A stretch of 64,000 bases of DNA from Vandammella animalimorsus (GCF_002285265.1 NZ_NSJB01000006.1:1-64000); one strand, 5' to 3'; counted from the first letter of the stretch, positions 37,685 to 46,949 are shown. Notes: a model not told the origin generated them from the letters alone. Translations and numbers: made by a program.

Positions 37685-38626
37685 CTACAGCTCGTAATCG
37701 CTCTCGCGCCCGCTCAGGGCCAATTGCACCTGCTCACGGCTCAGGCGCGGGCTGATGAGCTCGGCAAAGCGGTAGACGAACTGGCGCAAATACGCCCCCC
37801 GCTTGAACGCCACCCGCGCCATGTTCATGCCAAACAAATCGCCCATGGGCCGGGCTTGCAAATGGCCCAGCAAATCGCCCTGCACGGCCATTTCAGCCAC
37901 GATGCCAACGCCCAGACCCAGGCTGACATAGGTACGGATCACATCCGAGTCGATGGCTTCCAACACGATGTTGGGCTTGAGATTGCGGCGCGCAAAGGCA
38001 CGGTCGATGCGGCCGCGCCCGGTAAACGATGGGTGATAGGTAATCAATGGCTCACTGGCAATGTCCTCCAGCGTGATGCGCGACTTGTGCGCCAGGGGGT
38101 GCTGGGGCGGAAAAATCAGCACGTGCTGCCACTCATAACAGGGCATGGTGACCAGCTCTTCGTAATCGGCCAGCGACTCGGTCGCCATGCCGATGTCCAC
38201 CGCTTCATTCAACACCAGGCTGGCCACTTCATGCGGCGTGGCCTGGTGCAAGCTGATACTGACTTTGGGAAATTGCGCACGAAAACGCGCCACTGGCTCA
38301 GGCAACACGTAACGCGCCTGTGTATGGGTGGTAGCAATGCGCAGCGTGCCCGAATCCTGCACGCTGAAATCCTGGCCAATGCGTTTGAGATTGCCCACCT
38401 CACGCAAGATGATCTCGATACTGGCCAAAACATGCCGCCCGGGCTCAGTCACACGCTTGAGCCGTTTTCCATGGCGCGCGAATATCTCAACCCCCAGCTC
38501 ATCTTCCAACTCGATGATCGCCTTGGAAACTCCAGGCTGTGAAGTGTGCAGTGCTTTAGCCGCTTCAGTCAGATTCAAATTGCGCCGTACTGCTTCTTGA
38601 ACGAAACGAAATTGGTGGAGATTCAT
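37685..38626 (-). CDS. cysB: CysB-type LysR-family transcriptional regulator
   Basis: A 313-residue LysR regulator closely resembling CysB, which controls sulfur assimilation in response to N-acetylserine and sulfate. The helix-turn-helix spans about residues 18-40 (NLTEAAKALHTSQPGVSKAI). CysB-specific stretches are ATTHTQARYVLP near 98-109, LPCYxW-like MPCYEWQHVLIF, YHPSFTGRGRIDRAF and DSDVIRTYVSLGLGVGIVA. It could be the housekeeping cysB lying beside the operon by chance, or a paralogue (Cbl/SsuR type) that ties aromatic use to sulfur supply. No cys genes are in the window. Confidence 0.88.
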   Translation of the reverse strand: MNLHQFRFVQEAVRRNLNLTEAAKALHTSQPGVSKAIIELEDELGVEIFARHGKRLKRVTEPGRHVLASIEIILREVGNLKRIGQDFSVQDSGTLRIATTHTQARYVLPEPVARFRAQFPKVSISLHQATPHEVASLVLNEAVDIGMATESLADYEELVTMPCYEWQHVLIFPPQHPLAHKSRITLEDIASEPLITYHPSFTGRGRIDRAFARRNLKPNIVLEAIDSDVIRTYVSLGLGVGIVAEMAVQGDLLGHLQARPMGDLFGMNMARVAFKRGAYLRQFVYRFAELISPRLSREQVQLALSGRESDYEL

Positions 38627-38711
38627 AAATCAGGTTTTGCATCGTGAATTGGAGTGATACGAGCATTTTCCACTCCCGCACCACTATTTAAAAACGAAAC
38701 TCTTTGATTAC

Positions 38712-38743
38712 AAAAAAAGCTGGGGCCGTTCGGCCCCAGCTTT
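38712..38743 (-). terminator. Intrinsic terminator of the pilin operon
   Basis: AAAGCTGGGGCCG (38716-38728) and CGGCCCCAGCTTT (38731-38743) form a perfect 13-base stem. On the reverse strand a run of seven Ts (38718-38712) overlaps its 3' end. It lies 25 bases beyond the pilE stop, exactly where the fimT-pilE transcript should end. Confidence 0.92.
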
Positions 38744-38767
38744 AGATCAGGCTCATCATCTCAGCCT

Positions 38768-39181
38768 TTAGCGCCAACAATCATCTACCGATCCCGGCGT
38801 ACCAGCACTCATCTTCTTGATTCCTGCATGATCCAGCTCAAAGTCACCACAGCGTGGATCATTGGTTTGCGGCCCTTTGCGCTTAGCCTTCAGAGTATAA
38901 CTCTGCCCGCCACTGGCCGACACAATGCTGAAATCATAGTAATCGCTACCAGCGAGCTTTAGCTTACTTTCCTCTCCAGGCGCAGCATATTTGCCATTCT
39001 GCGCACGATAGCGCTCCTGTCGTGCAGCGCCATCATTGAGCAAAGACTGCGCTTCAGCCCGGCGAGCACGTCTCACATACTCCTGATACGAAGGGTAGGC
39101 AATAGCGGCCAAAATTCCCACTATCACCATCACAATCATCAACTCAATCAGGGTAAAACCTTTGTTGCTATTTTTTCGCAT
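38768..39181 (-). CDS. pilE: Type IV pilin-like protein PilE
   Basis: A 137-residue type IV pilin. The prepilin peptidase site is G8/F9 in KGFTLIEL, with Glu 5 of the mature chain (Glu 13) present, followed by the long hydrophobic helix [22 protein letters not shown]. The C-terminal D-region has two cysteines (DPRCGDF and DDCW) forming the usual disulfide loop. AGGAAGAGGAAAC lies before the ATG. Last gene of the minor pilin set, so more likely a minor pilin that joins the PilY1-containing tip complex than the major subunit. Low GC like its neighbours. Confidence 0.9.
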   Translation of the reverse strand: MRKNSNKGFTLIELMIVMVIVGILAAIAYPSYQEYVRRARRAEAQSLLNDGAARQERYRAQNGKYAAPGEESKLKLAGSDYYDFSIVSASGGQSYTLKAKRKGPQTNDPRCGDFELDHAGIKKMSAGTPGSVDDCWR

Positions 39182-39208
39182 AACAGTTTCCTCTTCCTGC
39201 GATCTGGC

Positions 39209-42200
39209 TTAAGGGGTAGTAGCCGCCGCATTGGGGGGCTGCTTACGCCAGCTCTGGCGCCCAGACTGCACCCCAGAAGCAATCAAGACACGGCCACCCG
39301 CAGGATCATAAGCATGCTCACTCTGAATAGCCTGCTGACCAGGGCCCCCTGTCTCTATTGCACTCAAGGCTTCGCCATTGACCTGATCATTATTGTCAAT
39401 CACACCATCTCCATTGACATCAAAAACTAGGTAATCAGTCTCCCCACCTGTTCCAGGATCAAGTGCGATCAAACGGCCGCTCAACCCAGGCTTGCAGGGG
39501 TCTTCCTCATTGCGAATGGTTGTCACAAACAAGCCGCGGCCATAAAGCGTCATGTCATAAACCACACGCTCTCCAGCTTCTGGCAAGTCAACATACCACC
39601 CCCATTTATGCACCTGTGCATCATCCGCACTGGAACTCTGCCCGCCCGGCAACCATTCAACATCATTGCCACTCAATGTAAAGGCTCCTTGCAGGCCAGT
39701 CACTGCACTGAACGATTGCCTCTGCAAGTCAGAGCGGATCTTATTGGCAGTAGGCAATGTAGGCGGCAATGCAGGAGCATCCTTGGCCGCATAGCGATCC
39801 CAAATACCATAAATTGTTTGTTGCTGGCCATTGCCCTTATCTTCCAAAGTCAAATAACGGCCTGTGGCTACAACCACCAAGTCACCATGTCCCGAAGGAT
39901 GATCAACAATATAAGGCGCTGCCGTAACGGCCTGACGTGCGCCATTATCATCCTTGGCCACATACAGCAAGTCTGCTCTCCAGGCGGTACTCGCTCCGCT
40001 CTTCAGATCAAATCGCCAGACGTTTCCAAAGATGTCGCCAGCATAGGCCACATCGACCTTGCCATCAGCATCTCCATCCACTGCATTGATCCTGGAAAGA
40101 CCATTACCCATTGGCAGATAAGAAGCCAATTGCGCAGAGGACATGCCTGCCGCTCCCTGAAGCTGGAAATCACGAATTACTGAGCCATCTTTGATGTCCA
40201 GTACCAAAAGGCGCGCTTGCCCTTGCGCACTGCCATTACCTTGATAGCCTGCAGCAACCAATGCAACCCACTTGCCTTTATTTACACCATCATCATTCAA
40301 CCTAGCAATAACTGGCTCAGCCATAAACCCCATGGAGGCGTGCTGATCACTCCCAAACTCCCACAGCAACTTTGGATCACTGCGAGTAGTAATATCGAGA
40401 GCAAAAATTTGACGTCCACCAGCACCCAGCGTGCCAATCAAAATCTTTCGCCACCCCCCATCAAAGTAGACATCTGTCGACAAGGATTTTCCATCGACAA
40501 AATAGCGATGTGCAGCGCCATCTGGCTTACCATAGCGTGGATCAGTCAATACATTCAACTTTTCACGCACGCCAGACGGAATATAAGCAAATACTTCATC
40601 GCCACTTGCCGCATCAAAGGCATGCAGCATGCCATCATTGGCACCGACATAAACCATTTCCGGTTGGCTATTCTGAGCATTGGCAAATGCAACATAGCCC
40701 GGCCCTTCAAGCTGCTCTGCTCGACCAGGAACATAAGAAGCTCCCTTCACTCGCAACGCGGAGGAGTTCACAATATCACCAAGAATATTGATACCTCCAT
40801 CAGCGAAACGCCTCCGCTCACGGAACGTATGGCTTTCACCTCGCAAAAACTCAATGCGCTGCTTCCCCTTGTTATCCACAACACCCGCAAGGTCTCGGTT
40901 CAATGCAGCCATCCATTGCGGATACCGTGTGCCGCCCGCTGCATTCAACTCACCCCAGGTGAATGGCACAAGTGCGGCAACCCCATGCGAATTTTTTCCA
41001 GCAAAGAATATTTTTCGAGGAGAAGCTCGGTTCGCCAGCTTACTCGCGGCACTCCAAACTTGGGAGCGCTCATCATGATGTGCAGTTGTGCTACGAACCA
41101 CTTTTTCCTTAATCAAGTCACCAGCCCAACCATCCACATCGAAGTGAGTGCGATAAACAAAGGCATCTCCTACTCCGCCGGGCACACTGGGAACGGAGGA
41201 CTCCACAGAAGCAGCGGTCACAGAGTTTGTTGTTTGCAAGATGGAATTAAAGGCACGGGCCATTTTCTCCTTCAATGTTCCTGCATTCGTAACCAAGAAA
41301 TAATTATCTGGATCACCAGTGACAGAGCTTGGATCTCGGCCAGGCATACCATATTTGGCCGCATACCAGAGAGGATCCTTCAAAAATGCACCAGCCGTAG
41401 CAGAAGCAGAAGGCGTGAAAGTTCTCGTCGTATCCAGCGGCATATCGCTACATCCAGGATTATCTGTATTAATACAGTATCCAGGCAAGCGTCCAGGGGG
41501 CGTATTGAGCTTCGCCGCCACCTTCACCAGCGGATAGTCTGTGTCACGCACCTCCAAATATGTACCATCCTGGGTGGTTCCAGAAATCACATAGCCAGCA
41601 TGCTGAACATAGTTACCGGCCGCATACTCAGAACGAAGACGGACATCGATTCCTCCCGAAGAGTTGAGCGAGATGATATATGTCACCAAAGAGTCCATAT
41701 CATGGTCAGCCCCTTGCTCCACATCCTCGAAGTTAATACTAAACTCCATCTGTGGCCGGCCACTATTTACAGAGAGGTCCGTCACCCCACCAGGCATGTT
41801 GACAATTCGAGAAATGTAATAATCAACAATTTGATTGGTTGGCTGGAAACGATCCCAAACATTAACACACGTACTCCCACAGGCAGCGCCAACTGTCTTT
41901 GCAAAAGGAGAAATCACAACACTCTTACCATTAGGCAAAGGGAAGCGAATCTCAGGCAATGGAGATGCAATAGCCACGGAGTACGTCATGACCTTATTCT
42001 TCCCCTGAGCATTACCTGCTATCTGGTTATTGGCGCCAAACCGCGCCACGCCGGCAGCATAATAACTCCCCAGCTTCGTCGGCTCTTCAGGCGCAAGCCC
42101 TCGAGCCCATGCGAGATTGTTAATGGTTTTTACTGTTGGCGCACCATCCGCATTGGCCGATGTAGATTGACCAATAAAAAACCGCCTTCCATCAATTGCT

Positions 42201-43705
42201 TCCGCACTGCCGATTGCTGAGGTTTCGGTAGCCACGTTCAAACCACTGAGCTCTGGCGCTTCCGCACTGACCCCTGCTGAAAAATTACTTCCTGGAAACT
42301 TATCATCATAAGAAGGATTGATGTCACTCAGGACAGTGATGGCAGGACGAGCACAGTGCTGATACCCACTACCCCCTTGTTTTTTGGACTTATAAGGGGA
42401 AATCCAAGCAGGCTTTGATAACTGCAACGCATCATCACCAGTCATTGATCCAGCGCTAAACGCGGAATGACCACCCGAAGCACCAGAGAAATAGCGCAAT
42501 GCTTCGAACATCATTTCACCAATGGGATTACCCCACATGGCACATTTCGCAGCATTCGCATGATTAATTGGCCCGTTAGTAATCCAACCACACTCACGAT
42601 ACTGAGGAGGATTTGCCGCATAATCAAACCCCGTAATACGCAAGCGATTAATATTGTCAACAATGCCTTTAACATCGCTCCTGAACTGACCAGTAACCAG
42701 ATCCACTTCGTCAGCAAAAGAGCCAACATTACGACGCAACACCCCCCCATCAATATTTTTAGAGTATGAGCCCGTCAACAGGCCAAAATACATTTTTTTA
42801 TTTTCACCAAAATCATGAAGCAGACCAAATGGCTTGTAAACCGTATTTCCATTATTGGGGTAGGATTTACAGCTCTCAGCATCCCTCAAATTTTCATCAC
42901 TACTGCAGACCTCAACACGTAAATCATAATTCTGGATAGGGCTGGCACCAGAGGGTACGCATGTACCAACATTCCCCAGGCTCGCACCTACTTGACACGT
43001 ATCTCCAGCCACTGGCGCTTGCTTAGAAACCCATTGCCAAATCCTGAACTCACTGTTTGGCAAAACTCGAAGCCTAGGAATACCGTTATCGGTTAGCGTG
43101 GTTACTGCAAATAAGTGGCGTCGTCCCGAGGCAGGTGGCGAGAGAGGAGCATACTTGGCAATATCAAAATTATCCCTCTCAGGCGAATATTCCTTACCCC
43201 AACTATGCGCATCTTGAGGAATGAACGCCGTCTGCAAAACAGTACGATCAGCGGTATCAATCACTCGATAGCCACCATACAATACTTTACGAATGGCGTC
43301 CATGCGCGACGTCGCCAAGTAATTCAAAAAATCACCACTCCAGGCTCCGCCGCACTGTTTGCCATTATCCCCAAAACCAGCCGCCACAGGCACAAAAATT
43401 CCAGACCTGTGCGAATAACAAACCCTATTATGAAAATAACCAAAATAGTCGATACTATCCGGTTTATAGCCGATATCCACAACGCCATCGCCATCCAGGT
43501 CAGACGCATCATTATAGGCCTCATAATAAAGCTTATGATCACGCCCCATCACCAACATATTCAAAGGCGGATAGCTTTCGCTAATAAACAGCGGCGTCTG
43601 CGACAACGCAGTATCGGTTTGTGCCGCAACATCAAAGCTGCCGCAAAAAACAAAAAAAGATACACCACTCAGGAGTACGCTTTTCTTTCTCATGATCTTG
43701 CACAT
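39209..43705 (-). CDS. pilY1: Type IV pilus tip adhesin/biogenesis factor PilY1
   Basis: A very large exported protein of about 1,498 residues. I place the start at 43705 because GGGGTGA precedes it; an ATG at 43726 just after the pilX stop, and one at 43693 (MRKKSVLLSG), are alternatives. The signal peptide ends near VAAQ. DASDLDGDGVVDIGY lies close to the N-terminus. The C-terminal third is the PilC-type beta-propeller (MVYVGANDGMLHAFDAASGDEV, FALDITT), where DADGDGKVD and DVNGDGVIDNND look like calcium-binding loops. PilY1 promotes pilus extension, adhesion and surface sensing. Codon use and base content are clearly AT-shifted relative to flanking genes. Confidence 0.93.
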   Translation of the reverse strand: MCKIMRKKSVLLSGVSFFVFCGSFDVAAQTDTALSQTPLFISESYPPLNMLVMGRDHKLYYEAYNDASDLDGDGVVDIGYKPDSIDYFGYFHNRVCYSHRSGIFVPVAAGFGDNGKQCGGAWSGDFLNYLATSRMDAIRKVLYGGYRVIDTADRTVLQTAFIPQDAHSWGKEYSPERDNFDIAKYAPLSPPASGRRHLFAVTTLTDNGIPRLRVLPNSEFRIWQWVSKQAPVAGDTCQVGASLGNVGTCVPSGASPIQNYDLRVEVCSSDENLRDAESCKSYPNNGNTVYKPFGLLHDFGENKKMYFGLLTGSYSKNIDGGVLRRNVGSFADEVDLVTGQFRSDVKGIVDNINRLRITGFDYAANPPQYRECGWITNGPINHANAAKCAMWGNPIGEMMFEALRYFSGASGGHSAFSAGSMTGDDALQLSKPAWISPYKSKKQGGSGYQHCARPAITVLSDINPSYDDKFPGSNFSAGVSAEAPELSGLNVATETSAIGSAEAIDGRRFFIGQSTSANADGAPTVKTINNLAWARGLAPEEPTKLGSYYAAGVARFGANNQIAGNAQGKNKVMTYSVAIASPLPEIRFPLPNGKSVVISPFAKTVGAACGSTCVNVWDRFQPTNQIVDYYISRIVNMPGGVTDLSVNSGRPQMEFSINFEDVEQGADHDMDSLVTYIISLNSSGGIDVRLRSEYAAGNYVQHAGYVISGTTQDGTYLEVRDTDYPLVKVAAKLNTPPGRLPGYCINTDNPGCSDMPLDTTRTFTPSASATAGAFLKDPLWYAAKYGMPGRDPSSVTGDPDNYFLVTNAGTLKEKMARAFNSILQTTNSVTAASVESSVPSVPGGVGDAFVYRTHFDVDGWAGDLIKEKVVRSTTAHHDERSQVWSAASKLANRASPRKIFFAGKNSHGVAALVPFTWGELNAAGGTRYPQWMAALNRDLAGVVDNKGKQRIEFLRGESHTFRERRRFADGGINILGDIVNSSALRVKGASYVPGRAEQLEGPGYVAFANAQNSQPEMVYVGANDGMLHAFDAASGDEVFAYIPSGVREKLNVLTDPRYGKPDGAAHRYFVDGKSLSTDVYFDGGWRKILIGTLGAGGRQIFALDITTRSDPKLLWEFGSDQHASMGFMAEPVIARLNDDGVNKGKWVALVAAGYQGNGSAQGQARLLVLDIKDGSVIRDFQLQGAAGMSSAQLASYLPMGNGLSRINAVDGDADGKVDVAYAGDIFGNVWRFDLKSGASTAWRADLLYVAKDDNGARQAVTAAPYIVDHPSGHGDLVVVATGRYLTLEDKGNGQQQTIYGIWDRYAAKDAPALPPTLPTANKIRSDLQRQSFSAVTGLQGAFTLSGNDVEWLPGGQSSSADDAQVHKWGWYVDLPEAGERVVYDMTLYGRGLFVTTIRNEEDPCKPGLSGRLIALDPGTGGETDYLVFDVNGDGVIDNNDQVNGEALSAIETGGPGQQAIQSEHAYDPAGGRVLIASGVQSGRQSWRKQPPNAAATTP

Positions 43706-43728
43706 ATTCACCCCACTCAAAACCATAG

Positions 43729-44322
43729 TTAACTAATGAATTGGCTTACGGCAGAACGAAGGCACAGGGCCTTTTCACCACATTCCTCATGACCACTTTC
43801 CATTGTTGCCTGTGAATTTATTTCGTAATAATCCGTGCAACCCGAGACTGCAGTACCCAGAGCAGATGTCGCTCCCGAACCCTTTGGGCAAATTGTATTA
43901 ATGTAACGCGGATACCAATACCCATAGGGCTCAGAAAACCCCTCTGCCTTATCCGACTGAGCAAAAGACGTATTCAATCCATTGCTATCTGTCATCGCAT
44001 TAGAAACAAAACATGGTACACCCCCACCGCTGGGCACAATTCCAGCCCCCGAAGCGCACTGCCTCAATGCAACCCCATACAAATTTATTTTTCGCTCACC
44101 TTCACGCAATACACCATCAGCTACTTCCTCAAGCCTCTTTTGATCAAGCAAATTGGCTGTAATACGAGCCTCCAAAGTAATGGCACGAATTCCCGCAATG
44201 GCAAGGATCATTGTCAGCAACAACATGATCAGTGCACTGATCAAAACAACCCCTCCCTGTTTTAATCCAGGATTTTTACCCATGCCAACCATTCCAGTAT
44301 AACAACAAGCAAATTTATTCAT
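43729..44322 (-). CDS. pilX: Minor pilin assembly protein PilX
   Basis: A 197-residue minor pilin-like protein. After a 22-residue leader, GGVVLISALIMLLLTMILAIAGI forms the N-terminal helix. The Glu 5 seen in most pilins is missing, which is usual for PilX. RITANLLDQKRLEEVADGVLREGE is the typical PilX second segment. At least six cysteines occur in the C-terminal half. It overlaps pilW by ATGA at its start and ends two bases before the first possible pilY1 ATG. PilX helps prime pilus assembly as part of the PilVWX-PilY1-PilE tip complex. Confidence 0.88.
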   Translation of the reverse strand: MNKFACCYTGMVGMGKNPGLKQGGVVLISALIMLLLTMILAIAGIRAITLEARITANLLDQKRLEEVADGVLREGERKINLYGVALRQCASGAGIVPSGGGVPCFVSNAMTDSNGLNTSFAQSDKAEGFSEPYGYWYPRYINTICPKGSGATSALGTAVSGCTDYYEINSQATMESGHEECGEKALCLRSAVSQFIS

Positions 44323-45140
44323 GGCATCAAATTCCTCAACGTCAAAGCACTGCTAGCAATTTGATATAAATAGCCGTTACTAGCATCGCAATTTTCTCGC
44401 CCACTGGCCTCTTTCCATCGAGAGCATACGTTGGACTCAATACCGCCAGTCACCCTATTGCTGCTAACCAATAAAATTGAGAATCTCAATGCCCGAATAG
44501 CATCATCCGAATCCACCGAGTCTCTATAAGACTCGACCTCACGCGGTCGATATGGATCATTCACAGAGCCACCCACACCAAAAGCAAAATGAATATCCCG
44601 AACTCCATCTGCCATTTCGACTAGTTCATTGCCAACCTGGCAATACAGCTTATCATTAGCAACATAATATTTCTCAACAAACATGCCCCCACCCTCTTTC
44701 GGGTGATCTGCCTGCTTGTAAGGGCCCAAGCCAGAAATCCCCCCACTTCTGCCTGCACAATCCTTCTCACCATCATCACGTGGTTGATATCGAATGCACA
44801 AAGCACCTTGCGAAGTCACATATATTGACTGACCTGCTGTAAAGGCACATTCATTTGAAGCAACTTCTGCAGGGAATGCATCACGCATCAACTGCGTCGG
44901 ATCTCTTCGGTAACCAGCTTTCGCAAACTCCAGGCCCAGTGTTTCAAGTGTATATCTACCATTGCCAAGATTTTCGCTCTGCCCCTGCCTGAACGCCAAG
45001 GTTCGAATACCTTCAAAATATATTAAACTCACCAAAATAATAATGATAAGACCAATGGCCATACTCACCATTATTTCAACCAAAGAGATCCCCCGCTGCT
45101 TTCTTTTCAACGAAGAACAAGAGTAGGACATTTTTTTCAT
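44319..45140 (-). CDS. pilW: Minor pilin PilW
   Basis: A 273-residue minor pilin. The leader ends QRG/ISLVEIM, so the residue after the peptidase site is Ile, not Phe or Met, with Glu 5 present. The hydrophobic helix SMAIGLIIIILVSLIYFEG follows and the LGLEFAKAGYRRDP segment is typical of PilW. The large C-terminal domain carries several cysteines. A second in-frame ATG three codons later is also possible as start. Lies 9 bases after pilV and overlaps pilX. Confidence 0.88.
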   Translation of the reverse strand: MKKMSYSCSSLKRKQRGISLVEIMVSMAIGLIIIILVSLIYFEGIRTLAFRQGQSENLGNGRYTLETLGLEFAKAGYRRDPTQLMRDAFPAEVASNECAFTAGQSIYVTSQGALCIRYQPRDDGEKDCAGRSGGISGLGPYKQADHPKEGGGMFVEKYYVANDKLYCQVGNELVEMADGVRDIHFAFGVGGSVNDPYRPREVESYRDSVDSDDAIRALRFSILLVSSNRVTGGIESNVCSRWKEASGRENCDASNGYLYQIASSALTLRNLMP

Positions 45141-45149
45141 AAGACTTAT

Positions 45150-45701
45150 TTACAATCTAGACTGCAGTTTATAGGTACAATATTCATGGTCACTTCCATC
45201 TAAACATTGTCCAGCCTTGACAGGCCAAGCCACCTGAATAGAAACAATACCAGCACTTTGCGAGATAACAAAGTGGCTATTAATTAAGTCATCTGTCAAA
45301 TCTGGTATAAGGCCTTTTGCCCGGCCAGCCCAACAATTAAGCCGCCCAGCTACGGAGTCCGGCAGAACATCGGCACAGGCCTCATCCACTGTAGGCGTCA
45401 AAGCCACACCAGAAGCCTTGGCATAACCTCCGAGATCTGCATGAGGGAGACCATTCCTGGCAATCACACGAACCACATCACTGCGCATGATCTCAAGCAT
45501 TTCACCAGCCAGCATTGCAGCAACCTGGCGCCTTTCTGTATCGAGAGAAAATGCGACAGCACGGGTGTACATTCCCGCAGCCCCGAGGAGTCCAATGCTT
45601 ACGACAAAGATGGCAATCAAAACCTCCAAAAGGCTAAAACCACCTTCTGAATCTAAAACTTTTTTAGACATATGTTCATCGAAAATCATTAACTTCAGCA
45701 T
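45150..45701 (-). CDS. pilV: Minor pilin PilV
   Basis: A 183-residue minor pilin. The peptidase site is G21/F22 in SEGGFSLLEVLIAIFVVSIGLLGAAGMYTRA, the usual PilV opening, with Glu 5 present. RRQVAAMLAGEMLEIMRSD matches the family. The ATG at 45701 overlaps the end of fimT by seven bases and has GGGTGAG just upstream; an ATG at 45671 would give a shorter leader. Two C-terminal cysteines (CLDGSDHEYC) probably pair. Confidence 0.88.
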   Translation of the reverse strand: MLKLMIFDEHMSKKVLDSEGGFSLLEVLIAIFVVSIGLLGAAGMYTRAVAFSLDTERRQVAAMLAGEMLEIMRSDVVRVIARNGLPHADLGGYAKASGVALTPTVDEACADVLPDSVAGRLNCWAGRAKGLIPDLTDDLINSHFVISQSAGIVSIQVAWPVKAGQCLDGSDHEYCTYKLQSRL

Positions 45702-46153
45702 TGCTCACCCACATCTTGTCTTTTAGATCGAACCAGCCCAGATCGAGTAACTTCCACACAAAACTGTCGATTGGCGTGATCTGCAGTCAACTTAACCTTA
45801 GCTGTCGCAGCCACAGTCCCATTCAATTGAAAGTTGACAGAACTAGCACCCTGAGCAGCAACACCATTCGGCAAGTCAAACTCACGGATAACACCCCCAC
45901 CTTTTTTTACTTGCCATTTTGCACCTACCAGAGAGGCTCCCGTTTGAGAACGCTGATGCGCAGCCTCTGATCGAGCAAAAAGCAATAAATTTTGAAGATC
46001 AGAGGCAGTAGATGCAACCTTATTATTGGCAATCATTGTGCGAAATGACGGTGCCGCCCACGCAGCCAACAACCCCATAAGAACCAACACAACCATCAAC
46101 TCAATCAACGTGAAGCCTCTCACCGACTTCAAATTCACATATCTCAATTTCAT
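45695..46153 (-). CDS. fimT: Minor pilin FimT/GspH-like
   Basis: A 152-residue pseudopilin of the FimT/FimU/GspH family. Leader [29 protein letters not shown] has Glu 5. The NNKVASTASDLQNLLLFARSEAAHQRS segment is the FimT signature. FimT-type minor pilins have been linked to DNA uptake in some naturally transformable species, where basic C-terminal residues bind DNA. Here the C-terminus is VTRSGLVRSKRQDVGEQC, which is basic in the right place. First gene of the six-gene reverse operon; the promoter was not clearly identified (a TTGACA occurs at 46272-46267 reverse). Confidence 0.88.
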   Translation of the reverse strand: MKLRYVNLKSVRGFTLIELMVVLVLMGLLAAWAAPSFRTMIANNKVASTASDLQNLLLFARSEAAHQRSQTGASLVGAKWQVKKGGGVIREFDLPNGVAAQGASSVNFQLNGTVAATAKVKLTADHANRQFCVEVTRSGLVRSKRQDVGEQC

Positions 46154-46631
46154 TCTCTCGCGCCTTCAAAATCAGTAGTAAAAAAAGACAATCATTCACA
46201 CCACATCAAGAACATGTTTTTGCATACGCTTCAAAGGACTAAGGCATCCATTCTTCAAAGACTTGATGTCAAACTTCATCCGTTCCACTGCAGCATTAAC
46301 GCATTAGCTACACGCGCAATGAAGTCCAGAAATTCCACATACCCCTAAAACCGCATTTAGTCTTTAGGCATGGTGGTTTTTCTCATGAACGGCCAAGGCT
46401 AGCCACGCCCTATAGATCAGTGGTTAGCCGAGGATGACAAATGGCTACCGATCGTATCAAGCCTTGCTCAAACGTTCTCACCCTTGAGGAAATTTGTCAC
46501 AACGCGACTGGGAAGTTGCACAGCCTGCGTCTCGCAGATTGATCAGACAGTAAGTAGATAGCCCCCCACAAGCCGCAGGCAAGAACGCCGAGCGTCAGCA
46601 GGCTTTGGCGCAACACGTCTCAATCGGGCAC
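46154..46631. other. Gene-poor stretch upstream of the minor pilin operon
   Basis: About 480 bases with no credible protein. It is AT-shifted like the pilin island. It should hold the fimT promoter; TTGACA at 46272-46267 (reverse) has no good -10 partner. CCTAAA / TTTAGG and AAAACC / GGTTTT repeats around 46345-46379 suggest a weak fold. Nothing else was recognised. Confidence 0.5.
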
Positions 46632-46655
46632 AAAAAAGCGCGCTCGAAGCGCGCT
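46632..46655 (-). terminator. Intrinsic terminator after the candidate small RNA
   Basis: AGCGCGCT (46655-46648), loop TCG, AGCGCGCT (46644-46637) form an 8-base stem on the reverse strand, followed by six Ts (46637-46632). It would also end read-through from the DUF1841 gene. Confidence 0.88.
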
Positions 46656-46914
46656 CAAACTAGAAAAGAAAAGACTGCGAGGCTACCCAGGGTGAAGATA
46701 GAGAGTGAGGGAGGAGAAGCACCAAGGGAGTCGTCAGCCAGGCGTTGCCTGGAAGCCTCGCAGTCAAAAACAACCATGAAGGGCACCACCCATACCTTCA
46801 CCGACATGAGAGTCATACAAAGCTGGAATGTTCCGCTGCAAGCGGAAAAAACCTGGGAGACCCTTCTCGATCTGTATCGAAGCGCCTTCTTGCGAAACAC
46901 ACTTCAAACCCGTT
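46632..46914 (-). ncRNA. Candidate small RNA of about 280 nt
   Basis: A strong promoter (46949-46921) and a strong terminator (46655-46632) on the reverse strand bracket about 280 bases with no convincing gene. Inside, GACTGCGAGGCT (46765-46754) pairs perfectly with AGCCTCGCAGTC (46684-46673), closing a 69-base domain that starts with a second hairpin CCAGGC-AAC-GCCTGG. The closing stem is followed by TTTTCTTTTCT and then the terminator hairpin. It matches no RNA family I can recall by eye. A 53- to 81-residue hydrophobic-ended frame on the same strand (stop at 46655) lacks a Shine-Dalgarno, so a small protein is the less likely alternative. Confidence 0.5.
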
Positions 46915-46920
46915 CTGCGG

Positions 46921-46949
46921 ATTCTTGCAGAACAACAACAAATTGTCAA
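46921..46949 (-). promoter_or_regulatory. Sigma-70 promoter of the candidate small RNA
   Basis: On the reverse strand a perfect TTGACA (46949-46944) and AAGAAT (46926-46921, 4 of 6 to TATAAT) are separated by exactly 17 bases. Predicted start near 46914. It faces away from the DUF1841 gene end at 47155 and toward the terminator. Confidence 0.65.

Noticed and set aside
40217-42220. A 667-residue forward open frame opposite pilY1
   Set aside because: Notable because the region is not GC-rich, but the translation shows no family features and PilY1 on the other strand is certain.
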